NCBI GenBank assembly: GCA_024405735.1
Contig: JAKSOF010000008.1
Span: 1 to 64,000 of the forward strand
Source: Victivallaceae bacterium
GTDB taxonomy: Bacteria > Verrucomicrobiota > Lentisphaeria > Victivallales > Victivallaceae
Direction: 5' to 3'
DNA: 64,000 bases
Position numbers and translations under genes: made by a program. Shown piece by piece: positions 42,501 through 50,345 of the stretch. The notes beneath the pieces are model-generated. The model ran no database searches. It was not told the origin of the DNA and worked only from the letters and a program-made list of their open reading frames with translations. The stretch's first letter is position 1, and each line of letters begins with the position of its first letter.

Positions 42501-42509
42501 GTTGTAAAA
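42493..42509. promoter_or_regulatory. 17-bp palindrome between tolC and thiI
   Basis: TTTTACAA-G-TTGTAAAA is perfectly symmetric. It covers the tolC -35 and ends 12 bp before the thiI -35, so a bound protein could repress or activate tolC. No candidate regulator is encoded beside it. Confidence 0.45.
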
Positions 42510-42520
42510 GGGGAAAACGC

Positions 42521-42548
42521 TTGAAAAATCGCGTTTTTCCGATATATT
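42521..42548 (+). promoter_or_regulatory. thiI promoter
   Basis: TTGAAA (42521-42526), a 16-bp spacer and TATATT (42543-42548). Its -10 abuts the in-frame ATG at 42549, so that ATG cannot be the translation start. Confidence 0.65.
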
Positions 42549-42587
42549 ATGAACCGCGAAATCAACCTTTTCAGGGGTCTGTCGAAA

Positions 42588-43784
42588 ATGTACAACTGCG
42601 TCATCTGCCGTTATCACGAAATCGCCACCAAAGGCAACAACCGCGCGATGTTTGAGCGCGTTTTTGTCGACAACATCCGCCATCAGCTGAAAACGCTCCC
42701 CGATTTGCGCGTCGGACGGGTGCGCGGCCGCGTCTGGATCGACCACAAAAGCGGCGTTGATTTTTCCGACGCCGAGGAGCAGACGATCCGCGAAGCGCTG
42801 GTGCGCGTCTGCGGACTGGCGAGTTTTTCCTTCGTCGTCCGTACCGCAGTCGACATCGACGCCGTCCGGAATGCCGCAGTCGCTCTTGCGCCCCGGCTTT
42901 TTGCCGGAAAAAGCGCCGGAGCGACTTTCCGCATCCGCGCCCGCCGGAGCAACAAACGCTTCCCGATGCGTAGCCGCGACATCGAGATCGACCTCGTCAG
43001 CCGCATCGCCGGAGTTCCCGGCATCGCCCCGTTTGAGATCGACCTTGACAACGCGGAAATCACGCTCGGCGTCGAGGTGCGCGACGAATTTGCGATCCTT
43101 TATGCCGAAAGCATCCCCGGTCCCGGCGGATTGCCGACGGGGAGCAATCCGCGTGTGCTGACGTTGCTTTCCGGCGGGATCGATTCGCCGGTCGCCGCTT
43201 ATTTGATGATGAAACGCGGTTCGCCGACGGATTACATCAGTTTTCACAGCGCCCCCTACACGCCGCCGGAAACGACCGACAAGGTGACGCGCATCGCGAA
43301 GCATCTCAATCAGTTTCAGATATCGGGAAAACTTTATCTCGTCAATCTCGCCGAATTCCAGAAGCAGGTGCGCGATTGCTGTGAAGAGCGTTTCCGCACC
43401 GTGCTCTACCGCCGTGCGATGATGCGCATCGCGGAAAAGGTCGCGCTCGCGCACAAATGCCGCGCACTGGCGACGGGGGAAGCGCTCGGTCAGGTCGCCA
43501 GTCAGACGCTCGTTAATTTAGATGTGATCAACCGCGCGATCGACATGCTGATTTTGCGTCCGGTGATCGGCGAGGATAAGCTCGACACCATCGCCACGGC
43601 GGAAAAGATCGGGACGATGACGCTTTCCGCGCCGCAGGTGCCCGACAGCTGTACCGTTTTCGCTCCGGCAAGTCCGGCGACGGCGGCTCCGTTGAAGCAG
43701 ATCGAGATCCAGGAGTCGCGCATTCCCGGCTACGGAGAATTGATCGACAAAATCGTTTCCGAAGTCGAAACGGTCGAAGTGTAG
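42588..43784 (+). CDS. thiI: tRNA 4-thiouridine synthetase ThiI
   Basis: 398 residues. It has an N-terminal ferredoxin-like/THUMP region (ICRYHEIATKGNNR, a signature ThiI opening) and a PP-loop ATPase with LTLLSGGIDSPVAAYLMMKRG (core SGGIDSPVA). The length shows the version without the C-terminal rhodanese domain, common in anaerobes and archaea, so sulfur must come from another carrier. It thiolates U8 of tRNA and may feed thiamine synthesis. I chose the ATG at 42588 because the earlier in-frame ATG falls on the promoter -10. Confidence 0.92.
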   Translation: MYNCVICRYHEIATKGNNRAMFERVFVDNIRHQLKTLPDLRVGRVRGRVWIDHKSGVDFSDAEEQTIREALVRVCGLASFSFVVRTAVDIDAVRNAAVALAPRLFAGKSAGATFRIRARRSNKRFPMRSRDIEIDLVSRIAGVPGIAPFEIDLDNAEITLGVEVRDEFAILYAESIPGPGGLPTGSNPRVLTLLSGGIDSPVAAYLMMKRGSPTDYISFHSAPYTPPETTDKVTRIAKHLNQFQISGKLYLVNLAEFQKQVRDCCEERFRTVLYRRAMMRIAEKVALAHKCRALATGEALGQVASQTLVNLDVINRAIDMLILRPVIGEDKLDTIATAEKIGTMTLSAPQVPDSCTVFAPASPATAAPLKQIEIQESRIPGYGELIDKIVSEVETVEV

Positions 43785-43788
43785 ATTT

Positions 43789-45924
43789 TTACGGTTTCGC
43801 GTCGGGGAGACGTTCGAGGTCGATGACTTCGGCGTAAAGCCACTTCATCTTGCGCACCGGAAAAAAGAGGAAAAGTTTTTTTCTGCCGCGGACCGTGCCG
43901 GTCGTGTCGCCGAAACCTTTTTTCATCGCCGCAAGATAGAGCGCGCGGTATTCGGTTGACTTGACGTTGATCAGGGGATCGGCGTCCAATTCCCGGATGG
44001 GATTCCCGTCGCGGTCGGCGGAAACCAGGATATTGCCGTCGGCATCAAGAAGAAGTCGCGCCTCGACCGACGTCGCGTCGGCGCCGTACTGCGCCATGAT
44101 CTCGCGGAAACGCTCGAGGACGACGTCGAGCGCGCAGACGCCGAGCAGACGCTCTCCTTTACGGCACGCCTGCGTACAAGTCATCATCCGCTTTTTGACT
44201 TGCAATCCGAGGTAGGGTTTTCCCCAATGGAGCTGATCGTCGGCAAAGGCTTTGCCCGCGATGAACCAGTTGCGGTCGCGCGGATCGTAGTCTCCGGGCA
44301 ATGCGTCGCTTCCCGGATATTGGAGCAGAAATCCCGCTTCCGAGGCGATGTAGAACCAGAGCATCATATTGCCGTCGCGGAGCATTTCCTCCTTGAGGAG
44401 CGGCAGACTTTTCTTTTCATCGGGGCGCGTGGAGCCGGTTTCGAGGAAACGCGGCACGATTTTTTCCATTGCCGGAGCAAGTTGGGCGATCTCTTTTTTG
44501 GCGCGCTTTTCATCGACGTTTTTCGCCGCCATACGCAACGCGGCGCGGTCGATTTGGAGCCAATGCCCGTAATAGGATGAAAAATGAACGCCCGGATCGC
44601 GATGCGCGGCTTCGTCTGAAATAAATTCGGCGGGCTTCGGCGCATCGGCGGGGGGCGGAAAATCCATTCTCGCCGCCGCTTCGGCGGAAAATTCCCGCAT
44701 CAAAGATTCCAGAGCGCCGAATTTCTTTTCGATCTGATAGGCGGCTCTTGCGGTCTTTGCCGAAAGTTGTGTCAGCGCATTTTCGTATTGACGCCGGGCG
44801 ATCTCGTCGTTGCGCTGACGGTAGAAATTCCACGCCGCATTGCCGAGAAAGGCGAATAAGATCAGCGCGACGACCGCCGCCGTGATATTGTGATGTTTTA
44901 TCATTGCGCGGCTGATTTTGCCGAAAAAGCGGTCGGGGAGGGCTGTGGTTTCCTCTCCGGCGAGGAATTTGCGCAGATCGCCGCTCAATTCCCCGACCGT
45001 CTGATAACGTTCCGTTTTGTCAAACGCCATCGCCTTTTTGACGATCGCGGCAAGTTCGCGGGAAACGCCGATGCCGAAAGCGTGACAAAAAGAATTGCTC
45101 CGGCAATTGGCGACTTGAGAGATCAATTCCTCCGGGGTCGTGCCGGAAAAAGCGGATTTGAGAAAGACGATGTCAAATAAAATCACGCCGAGGGCAAAAA
45201 TATCCGCACGCTGATCGCTTGCTTCTTTTGCCAGGACTTCCGGCGCCATATAAGGGGGCGTTCCCAATGTGTTGGGCGGTGCGCCGGGATCGGTGCCGCG
45301 GATCGGTGCGGCGATGCCCCAGTCGATCAGGTAGACTTCGCGGTATTCCCCGATGATGATGTTGCCGGGTTTGAGGTCGCGGTGCATCAGATTGCGGTGA
45401 TGGACGTAACTCAAGGCATCGCAGACGCGCAAAAAGAGTTCGAGCCGGTCGCGGAGCGCCGAATTTTCATCGTATTTCGCGATGCCGTTTTCGCGGTAGC
45501 GGCGGCAGGTTTCGTCGAGGTGGTCGGAGAGCGTCACGCCCCGGAGTATTTTCATTGCAAGGTGAAGCCCGTTTTTTTCATCGCCCGTCAGGGAATAGAT
45601 CGGGACGATCGCGGGGTGCTCCAGTTGCGCGGTGATTTTCGCTTCCGCGAGAAAACTTTTCCGCGCCCGTTCGTCGCCGAGCAATTCGGCGCGGAGCGAC
45701 TTGACGGCGACGACGCGGTCAAGTGATTTGTCCTTGGCGCGAAAGACGATGCCCTGTCCGCCCTCGCCCAGAATGTCCCCGTTTTCATAGAGCAACTCTT
45801 TATCAGGCAGTTGCGGATGCAGTTCCGCCGTGTCCAAGCGGATGTCGCCGGGCAAAAAATCCTTTTTTTTCTCCGGGCGGGATATTTTTTGCGTCTTGTC
45901 GGAAAAATTTTCGGACATCATCAT
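43789..45924 (-). CDS. Ser/Thr protein kinase with transmembrane segment and Cache-like sensor
   Basis: 711 residues. The cytoplasmic N-terminal kinase domain (about 50-320) has GEGGQGIVFRA, the VAVKSL lysine, HRDLKPGNIII, IDWGIA (DWG for DFG) and YMAPEVLAKE. A single membrane helix follows (about 346-368, AAVVALILFAFLGNAAW). The remaining roughly 340 residues lie outside the membrane and look like a double-Cache sensor: a long helix, then GHWLQIDRAALR, WFYIASEAGFLLQYPGSD, DYDPRDRNWFIAGKA and LLDADGNILVSA. A Cache ligand domain is usual on chemoreceptors and histidine kinases and rare on Hanks-type kinases. The start has three consecutive ATGs; GAGG fits the second best. Divergent from the secreted protein gene at 46072. 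Confidence 0.85.
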   Translation of the reverse strand: MMMSENFSDKTQKISRPEKKKDFLPGDIRLDTAELHPQLPDKELLYENGDILGEGGQGIVFRAKDKSLDRVVAVKSLRAELLGDERARKSFLAEAKITAQLEHPAIVPIYSLTGDEKNGLHLAMKILRGVTLSDHLDETCRRYRENGIAKYDENSALRDRLELFLRVCDALSYVHHRNLMHRDLKPGNIIIGEYREVYLIDWGIAAPIRGTDPGAPPNTLGTPPYMAPEVLAKEASDQRADIFALGVILFDIVFLKSAFSGTTPEELISQVANCRSNSFCHAFGIGVSRELAAIVKKAMAFDKTERYQTVGELSGDLRKFLAGEETTALPDRFFGKISRAMIKHHNITAAVVALILFAFLGNAAWNFYRQRNDEIARRQYENALTQLSAKTARAAYQIEKKFGALESLMREFSAEAAARMDFPPPADAPKPAEFISDEAAHRDPGVHFSSYYGHWLQIDRAALRMAAKNVDEKRAKKEIAQLAPAMEKIVPRFLETGSTRPDEKKSLPLLKEEMLRDGNMMLWFYIASEAGFLLQYPGSDALPGDYDPRDRNWFIAGKAFADDQLHWGKPYLGLQVKKRMMTCTQACRKGERLLGVCALDVVLERFREIMAQYGADATSVEARLLLDADGNILVSADRDGNPIRELDADPLINVKSTEYRALYLAAMKKGFGDTTGTVRGRKKLFLFFPVRKMKWLYAEVIDLERLPDAKP

Positions 45925-45958
45925 AAACCTCTTTGCCGCAAAATGCGTTCACTCCATT

Positions 45959-45987
45959 AACATAAGTCCGCGACAGGCAAAATACAA
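45959..45987 (-). promoter_or_regulatory. kinase gene promoter
   Basis: On the minus strand TTGTAT (45987-45982), a 17-bp spacer and TATGTT (45964-45959). Confidence 0.6.
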
Positions 45988-46007
45988 ACGGTTTTTCCGG
46001 AAAGAAC

Positions 46008-46035
46008 TTGCATTGACGGGAAACGGCATTATATT
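46008..46035 (+). promoter_or_regulatory. promoter of the secreted protein gene
   Basis: TTGCAT (46008-46013), a 16-bp spacer and TATATT (46030-46035). It lies 20 bp from the kinase promoter, pointing the other way. Confidence 0.6.
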
Positions 46036-46071
46036 TTTGAAACGTAAAAATGAATTTTTCAAAGGGAAAAT

Positions 46072-47028
46072 ATGAAAAAACGGTTGCGCTCCGTACTCGC
46101 GTTGCTTGCTGTGTTGTGGATGTTTTTTCCGCTTCACGCCTCCGGTCTGCCCGGCTATGCCCCCAAAAACACCGGGATCATCGTTTTCGCCGATCTGAAG
46201 CGAATCTCCGACAGCCGTCTGGTGCGGAAAATTTTTTCGAAAAATCCCGAGTTGCGGGAAATACGGAACGGGATCGATCAGGAAATCAGAGAGCAATTCA
46301 ATGCGGAACCGGAGGAGTTGTTTGATTCCGAGGTCTGTGCCTTTATTGATGTGATCGCTCCCGACGATATCGGTTGTCAGATATTTTTTGTCAATCATCC
46401 CGGTCGCGCGAAAAAGATTTTCGACTTCGCCGCCGCCGCCGGCCGCAACTCCGGCAATCCGGCTTTTTTCGTTGGGAAAACGGGAGATGTGCCGTTTGTC
46501 CGCAACGAAAAATGGATCTTGTTGCAGACCGATCCCCGGACGCTTCAATTTTCCTTTTCCGGCAACGATCCCGCGCGCTTTGTGCCGTTGACAAAAACCG
46601 CCTCTTTGCTTGCCGGAGAGATCGATACCGGCGCTTTGCTGGGGATCGCCGTCGATCTGGCAAAAGTCCCCGTGCCGGATGATCTGCAACAGGATGAAAA
46701 TTTCAAGGAGATGCTCCGCGGTCTTGTCAAAGTGACGTTTCATTTTACGGAAAAAGACGATACGCTTGTCTTTCGCACCGTTGCCGTTTACCGCGACGAA
46801 AAAAGCGCGGCAAAAGCCAAAGCCGCCGCCGACCGCCTGAATGAGGCGGTTCAAAAGACGCTTTCAGGATCTGCCGGAGAAAATGATCGCCTGCCGTCGC
46901 AGTTGCAGAAACTTACCGTAAGCGACACGATGACGCTCGACGGTGTCCGCCTGACCGGGACTTCCGTGATCGACCGCGATCTCGCGATCGGATTTATCCG
47001 CGCGTTATTCGTTAAAAAAGCGGAATAA
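46072..47028 (+). CDS. secreted protein of unknown function
   Basis: 318 residues, family not recognised. A signal peptide (residues 1-26, cleavage probably after HASG) precedes a soluble mixed alpha/beta body with no cysteines paired in an obvious way and no catalytic motif. Segments such as NTGIIVFADLKRISDS and a later TLVFRTVAVYRDEKSAAKAKAAADRL recall periplasmic proteins made of repeated alpha/beta units, but I cannot assign a domain. It is transcribed divergently from the kinase-Cache gene, so a shared signal or substrate is possible (inference). The next gene, rex, has its own promoter. Confidence 0.65.
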   Translation: MKKRLRSVLALLAVLWMFFPLHASGLPGYAPKNTGIIVFADLKRISDSRLVRKIFSKNPELREIRNGIDQEIREQFNAEPEELFDSEVCAFIDVIAPDDIGCQIFFVNHPGRAKKIFDFAAAAGRNSGNPAFFVGKTGDVPFVRNEKWILLQTDPRTLQFSFSGNDPARFVPLTKTASLLAGEIDTGALLGIAVDLAKVPVPDDLQQDENFKEMLRGLVKVTFHFTEKDDTLVFRTVAVYRDEKSAAKAKAAADRLNEAVQKTLSGSAGENDRLPSQLQKLTVSDTMTLDGVRLTGTSVIDRDLAIGFIRALFVKKAE

Positions 47029-47104
47029 AAAAGCATTTTCACGTTTCCTGCCGGAGGAAGACGGTCTTAAGACTTAAAAAAGATATTTTTTTATTATTTC
47101 GGCA

Positions 47105-47138
47105 TTGAAAAGATGCCGTTTCTGTGGTATTTTATAAT
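47105..47138 (+). promoter_or_regulatory. rex-hyd promoter region
   Basis: TTGAAA (47105-47110) with TATTTT at 17 bp (47128-47133), or the perfect TATAAT at 47133-47138 without a good -35. A Rex-type inverted repeat (TTGTGA...TCACAA) is not visible here. Confidence 0.5.
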
Positions 47139-47165
47139 ACTTGCAATATCGATAGAGGACTTTTT

Positions 47166-47849
47166 ATGCAACGGGACAAGATTTTGAATACGCCGACCAT
47201 CCGCCGGATGCCGACGTATCTTCACAAATTGCTGAAGATGCAGTTGGAAGGCAAGACCCGTGTCTCCTCGACCGAACTTGCCGAATATATGAATATCGAG
47301 CTGATCGTCGTCCGCAAGGACATCGCGCTCACCGGAATTTCCGGACAGCGCCGCGTCGGCTACGAGATCGACGAATTGATCCGCTACATCAAAGCCTATC
47401 TCGGCTGGGAAAACACCATCTATGCGACGCTGATCGGGGCGGGCAGTCTCGGCAGTGCGCTTTTGGGCTACGACGATTTCCGCCACTACGGCTTGGAGAT
47501 CGATACGGTTTTCGACCGCGACCCCGCAAAGATCGGGCACGAGATCCGCGGCCGCGAAGTCTTTGATATTGAAAGTCTTGAAACGCGTCTGGCGACCAAG
47601 GTCCCCGAAATCGCGATCCTCTGCGTCTCCAATCCGGCGGCGCAACAGATCGCCGACCGTCTGGTGAAACTCGGGGTGCGCTACATCTGGAATTTCGCCA
47701 ACGTCGCATTGCAGGTGCCCGACGGCGTGATCGTCCAGCGCGAAGTGATCGCGGGCGGACTTGCGATGCTGACGGTGCGCATCAAAAATGAACGGATGAA
47801 GTCGGAAACTTCCGGATTGAGCAAATTTTTCCGGAAGCTGAAAAAATAG
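47166..47849 (+). CDS. rex: redox-sensing transcriptional repressor Rex
   Basis: 227 residues. An N-terminal winged helix (TPTIRRMPTYLHKLLKM, then RVSSTELAEYM and VVRKDIALTG) precedes a Rossmann NADH-binding domain (LIGAGSLGSALLGY) and a C-terminal swapped helix. Rex senses the NADH/NAD+ ratio and represses fermentation and hydrogen genes when NADH is low. The start at 47166 has GAGG 8 nt upstream; the longer frame begins within the promoter. It lies 40 bp before hydC, so it probably heads the hydrogenase operon. Confidence 0.93.
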   Translation: MQRDKILNTPTIRRMPTYLHKLLKMQLEGKTRVSSTELAEYMNIELIVVRKDIALTGISGQRRVGYEIDELIRYIKAYLGWENTIYATLIGAGSLGSALLGYDDFRHYGLEIDTVFDRDPAKIGHEIRGREVFDIESLETRLATKVPEIAILCVSNPAAQQIADRLVKLGVRYIWNFANVALQVPDGVIVQREVIAGGLAMLTVRIKNERMKSETSGLSKFFRKLKK

Positions 47850-47889
47850 ATTTTCCCATTAACCCTTTTATATAAGGTAAACAAAAAGT

Positions 47890-48405
47890 ATGTGTTGCAA
47901 AAAATTGTCGGAAGCGGCGGCGGCCAAATTCGCCGAACTTGACGCTTTCATCGACGGTCTCGGCATCGACCGCGATGATCCGCGTCGGCGCGGCCGTCTG
48001 ATCCAGGTGCTGCATCGGGCGCAGGCGATTTTCGGTTACCTGCCGCGTGAAGTCCAGCTCCACGTCGCCGGGAAACTCTTTCTGCCCGAGGCCGCAGTTT
48101 CGGGCGTCGTGAGTTTCTACAACTACTTCACCACCGAACCCAAGGGCAAGTACTGCATCGACGTCTGCCTCGGCACCGCCTGCTACGTCAAGGGCTCGGA
48201 AAAGGTCTTGTCCGAGATCGAACGCGTCCTCGGCATCAAGGCGGACACCAAGCCGACCGACGACGGGCTTTTTTCGATCAACGCGTTGCGTTGCGTCGGC
48301 GCCTGCGGTCTCGCTCCGGTGATGATCGTCAACGGCAAGGTCTACGGCAAAGTCACCCCCGCGAAAGCGGTCGAAATCGTCAACGAATACAAGAAGCTGG
48401 GCTGA
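47890..48405 (+). CDS. hydC: [FeFe] hydrogenase gamma subunit (NuoE-like)
   Basis: 171 residues. A thioredoxin-like [2Fe-2S] domain with the NuoE ligand pattern: CLGTACYVKGS, then RCVGACGLAPV (C-x4-C ... C-x3-C), after the helical N domain with GYLPREVQ. In trimeric electron-bifurcating hydrogenases (HydABC) it transfers electrons beside the flavin subunit. It starts 40 bp after rex and ends 3 bp before hydB. Confidence 0.9.
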   Translation: MCCKKLSEAAAAKFAELDAFIDGLGIDRDDPRRRGRLIQVLHRAQAIFGYLPREVQLHVAGKLFLPEAAVSGVVSFYNYFTTEPKGKYCIDVCLGTACYVKGSEKVLSEIERVLGIKADTKPTDDGLFSINALRCVGACGLAPVMIVNGKVYGKVTPAKAVEIVNEYKKLG

Positions 48406-48408
48406 AAT

Positions 48409-50340
48409 ATGGATAAGATCAATTCGCAGGAAGCGTTGCTCGCCGCCTATGCCGCGTGCAAGGGCAGTCTGGCGCTCCGCTGCATCGACAAGCACGACAT
48501 CAACTCCCCCAAAAAGGAGATCCTCTGCTGCGGCGGTACCGGTTGTCACGCCTCCAATTCCAAGGAGCTGATGGATAATCTCCGCAAGGCGATCAAAGAG
48601 CACGGTCTGGACAACGACGTCAAAGTCATTCAGACCGGATGTTTCGGTTTCTGCGCGCAGGGACCGATCGTCAAAGTGATGCCCGACAATGTTTTCTACG
48701 TTCAGGTGACGCCGGAGGACGCCGCCGAGATCGTCGAAAAGCACATCGTGGGCAAACAGCTCGTCGAGCGGCTCCTTTTCGTCGAGCCGATGCTCAAGGA
48801 ACGCATCCACGACTACGCCAAGATGAGTTTTTACGCCAAGCAGGAACGCATCGCGTTGCGCAACTGCGGTCTGCTCGACCCCGAAAACATCAGCGAATAC
48901 ATCGCCAACGAGGGTTATCAGGCGCTCGCCAAGTGCCTCTTTCAGATGAAGCCCGCCGAGGTCGTTCAGGAAGTGCTCAATTCCGGCATCTGCGGCCGCG
49001 GCGGCGCCGGTTTCCCGACCGGGATGAAGTGGAAGATCGCCGCCGGAGTCCAGGCGGATGAAAAGTACATCGTCTGCAACGCCGACGAGGGCGACCCCGG
49101 CGCCTTTATGGACCGCTCCATTATGGAGGGCGACCCCAACAGCATCATCGAAGCGATGGCGATCGGCGCCTACGCGATCGGCGCCCAGCACGGACTGGTC
49201 TACATCCGCGCCGAGTATCCGCTCGCCGTTTCCCGCTTGCAGATCGCGATCGACGAAGCCCGCAAATGCGGTTTGCTCGGCGATCACATCATGGGGACGG
49301 ATTTCTCCTTTGACATCAGCATCAAACTCGGCGCGGGCGCATTCGTCTGCGGCGAGGAAACCGCGTTGATCCACTCGATGGAGGGTCTCCGCGGCGAACC
49401 CACCACCAAACCGCCTTTCCCCGCGAATATCGGCGGCGGTTACTGGGGATGCTCGACCAACGTCAACAACGTCGAAACTTACGCTTCGATCCCCGTCATC
49501 ATCCGCAAGGGCGCGGCGTGGTACAGCAAGATCGGCAACTGGCAGCCCGAACTGGATGAAAACGGCAACTTCAAGCGCACGATTTCCGGCAACGCCGGCA
49601 CCAAGGTTTTCGCGCTCGCCGGACAGATCAACAACGTCGGGCTTGTCGAAGTTCCGATGGGGACGACGCTCCGCGAGATCATCTACGAGATCGGCGGCGG
49701 CATTTCCGGCGGCCACGAATTCAAAGCCGTCCAGACCGGCGGTCCTTCCGGCGGCTGTATCACCAAGGAAAACCTCGATACCCCGATCGATTACGGCAAT
49801 TTGTCCAAAATCGGTTCGATGATGGGTTCCGGCGGTATGATCGTGCTTTCCGACAAGGACTGCATGCCCGCGATGGCGAAATTCTACCTCGGTTTCACCA
49901 AGGATGAGTCCTGCGGCAAATGCACGCCCTGCCGTATCGGCACCCGCCGGATGCTCGAAATGCTCGAAAAGATCTGCGACGGCAACGGCGATGAAAAGAT
50001 GCTCGACGATCTGGAAAGACTCGCGAAAACGATCGCCGACACCGCGCTCTGCGGTCTCGGTCAGACCGCGCCGAACCCGATCCTCAGCACCTTGCGTTAC
50101 TTCAAGGACGAGTACATCGCCCACGTCCGCGACAAGAAGTGCCCCGCGGGCACCTGCCGCAAACTTTTCACGCTGACGATCACCGACGGCTGCATCGGAT
50201 GCACCAAGTGCAAACGCAACTGCCCCGTCGGCGCGATCACCGGGGAACTCAAACAAAAGCACGTGATCGATCAGACGAAGTGCATCAAGTGCGGCGCCTG
50301 CATTGATGGATGCCCGAAGAAAGCTATTGTCAAGGATTAA
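48409..50340 (+). CDS. hydB: [FeFe] hydrogenase beta subunit, flavin/NADH module (NuoF-like)
   Basis: 643 residues. An N-terminal [2Fe-2S] thioredoxin-like domain (CCGGTGCHAS, later QTGCFGFCAQGP) is followed by the NuoF core with GRGGAGFPTGMKW (FMN/NADH glycines), CNADEGDPGAFMDR and CGEETALIHSMEG. Then come the [4Fe-4S] site SCGKCTPCRIG and two C-terminal ferredoxin clusters (CIGCTKCKRNCP, CIKCGACIDGCP). This composition is that of HydB in Thermotoga and Acetobacterium, the subunit where NADH and ferredoxin electrons are confurcated. The hydrogenase catalytic gene follows 5 bp after the stop. Confidence 0.93.
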   Translation: MDKINSQEALLAAYAACKGSLALRCIDKHDINSPKKEILCCGGTGCHASNSKELMDNLRKAIKEHGLDNDVKVIQTGCFGFCAQGPIVKVMPDNVFYVQVTPEDAAEIVEKHIVGKQLVERLLFVEPMLKERIHDYAKMSFYAKQERIALRNCGLLDPENISEYIANEGYQALAKCLFQMKPAEVVQEVLNSGICGRGGAGFPTGMKWKIAAGVQADEKYIVCNADEGDPGAFMDRSIMEGDPNSIIEAMAIGAYAIGAQHGLVYIRAEYPLAVSRLQIAIDEARKCGLLGDHIMGTDFSFDISIKLGAGAFVCGEETALIHSMEGLRGEPTTKPPFPANIGGGYWGCSTNVNNVETYASIPVIIRKGAAWYSKIGNWQPELDENGNFKRTISGNAGTKVFALAGQINNVGLVEVPMGTTLREIIYEIGGGISGGHEFKAVQTGGPSGGCITKENLDTPIDYGNLSKIGSMMGSGGMIVLSDKDCMPAMAKFYLGFTKDESCGKCTPCRIGTRRMLEMLEKICDGNGDEKMLDDLERLAKTIADTALCGLGQTAPNPILSTLRYFKDEYIAHVRDKKCPAGTCRKLFTLTITDGCIGCTKCKRNCPVGAITGELKQKHVIDQTKCIKCGACIDGCPKKAIVKD

Positions 50341-50345
50341 GACAA

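Noticed and set aside
47850-47889. Rex operator just before hydC
   Set aside because: CCTTTTATATAAGG has partial symmetry but lacks the TTGTGA/TCACAA-type half sites; not strong enough to report as a site.
47782-50262. 826-residue open frame antisense to hydC-hydB
   Set aside because: Same codon-bias shadow; the plus-strand frames carry full NuoE and NuoF motifs.
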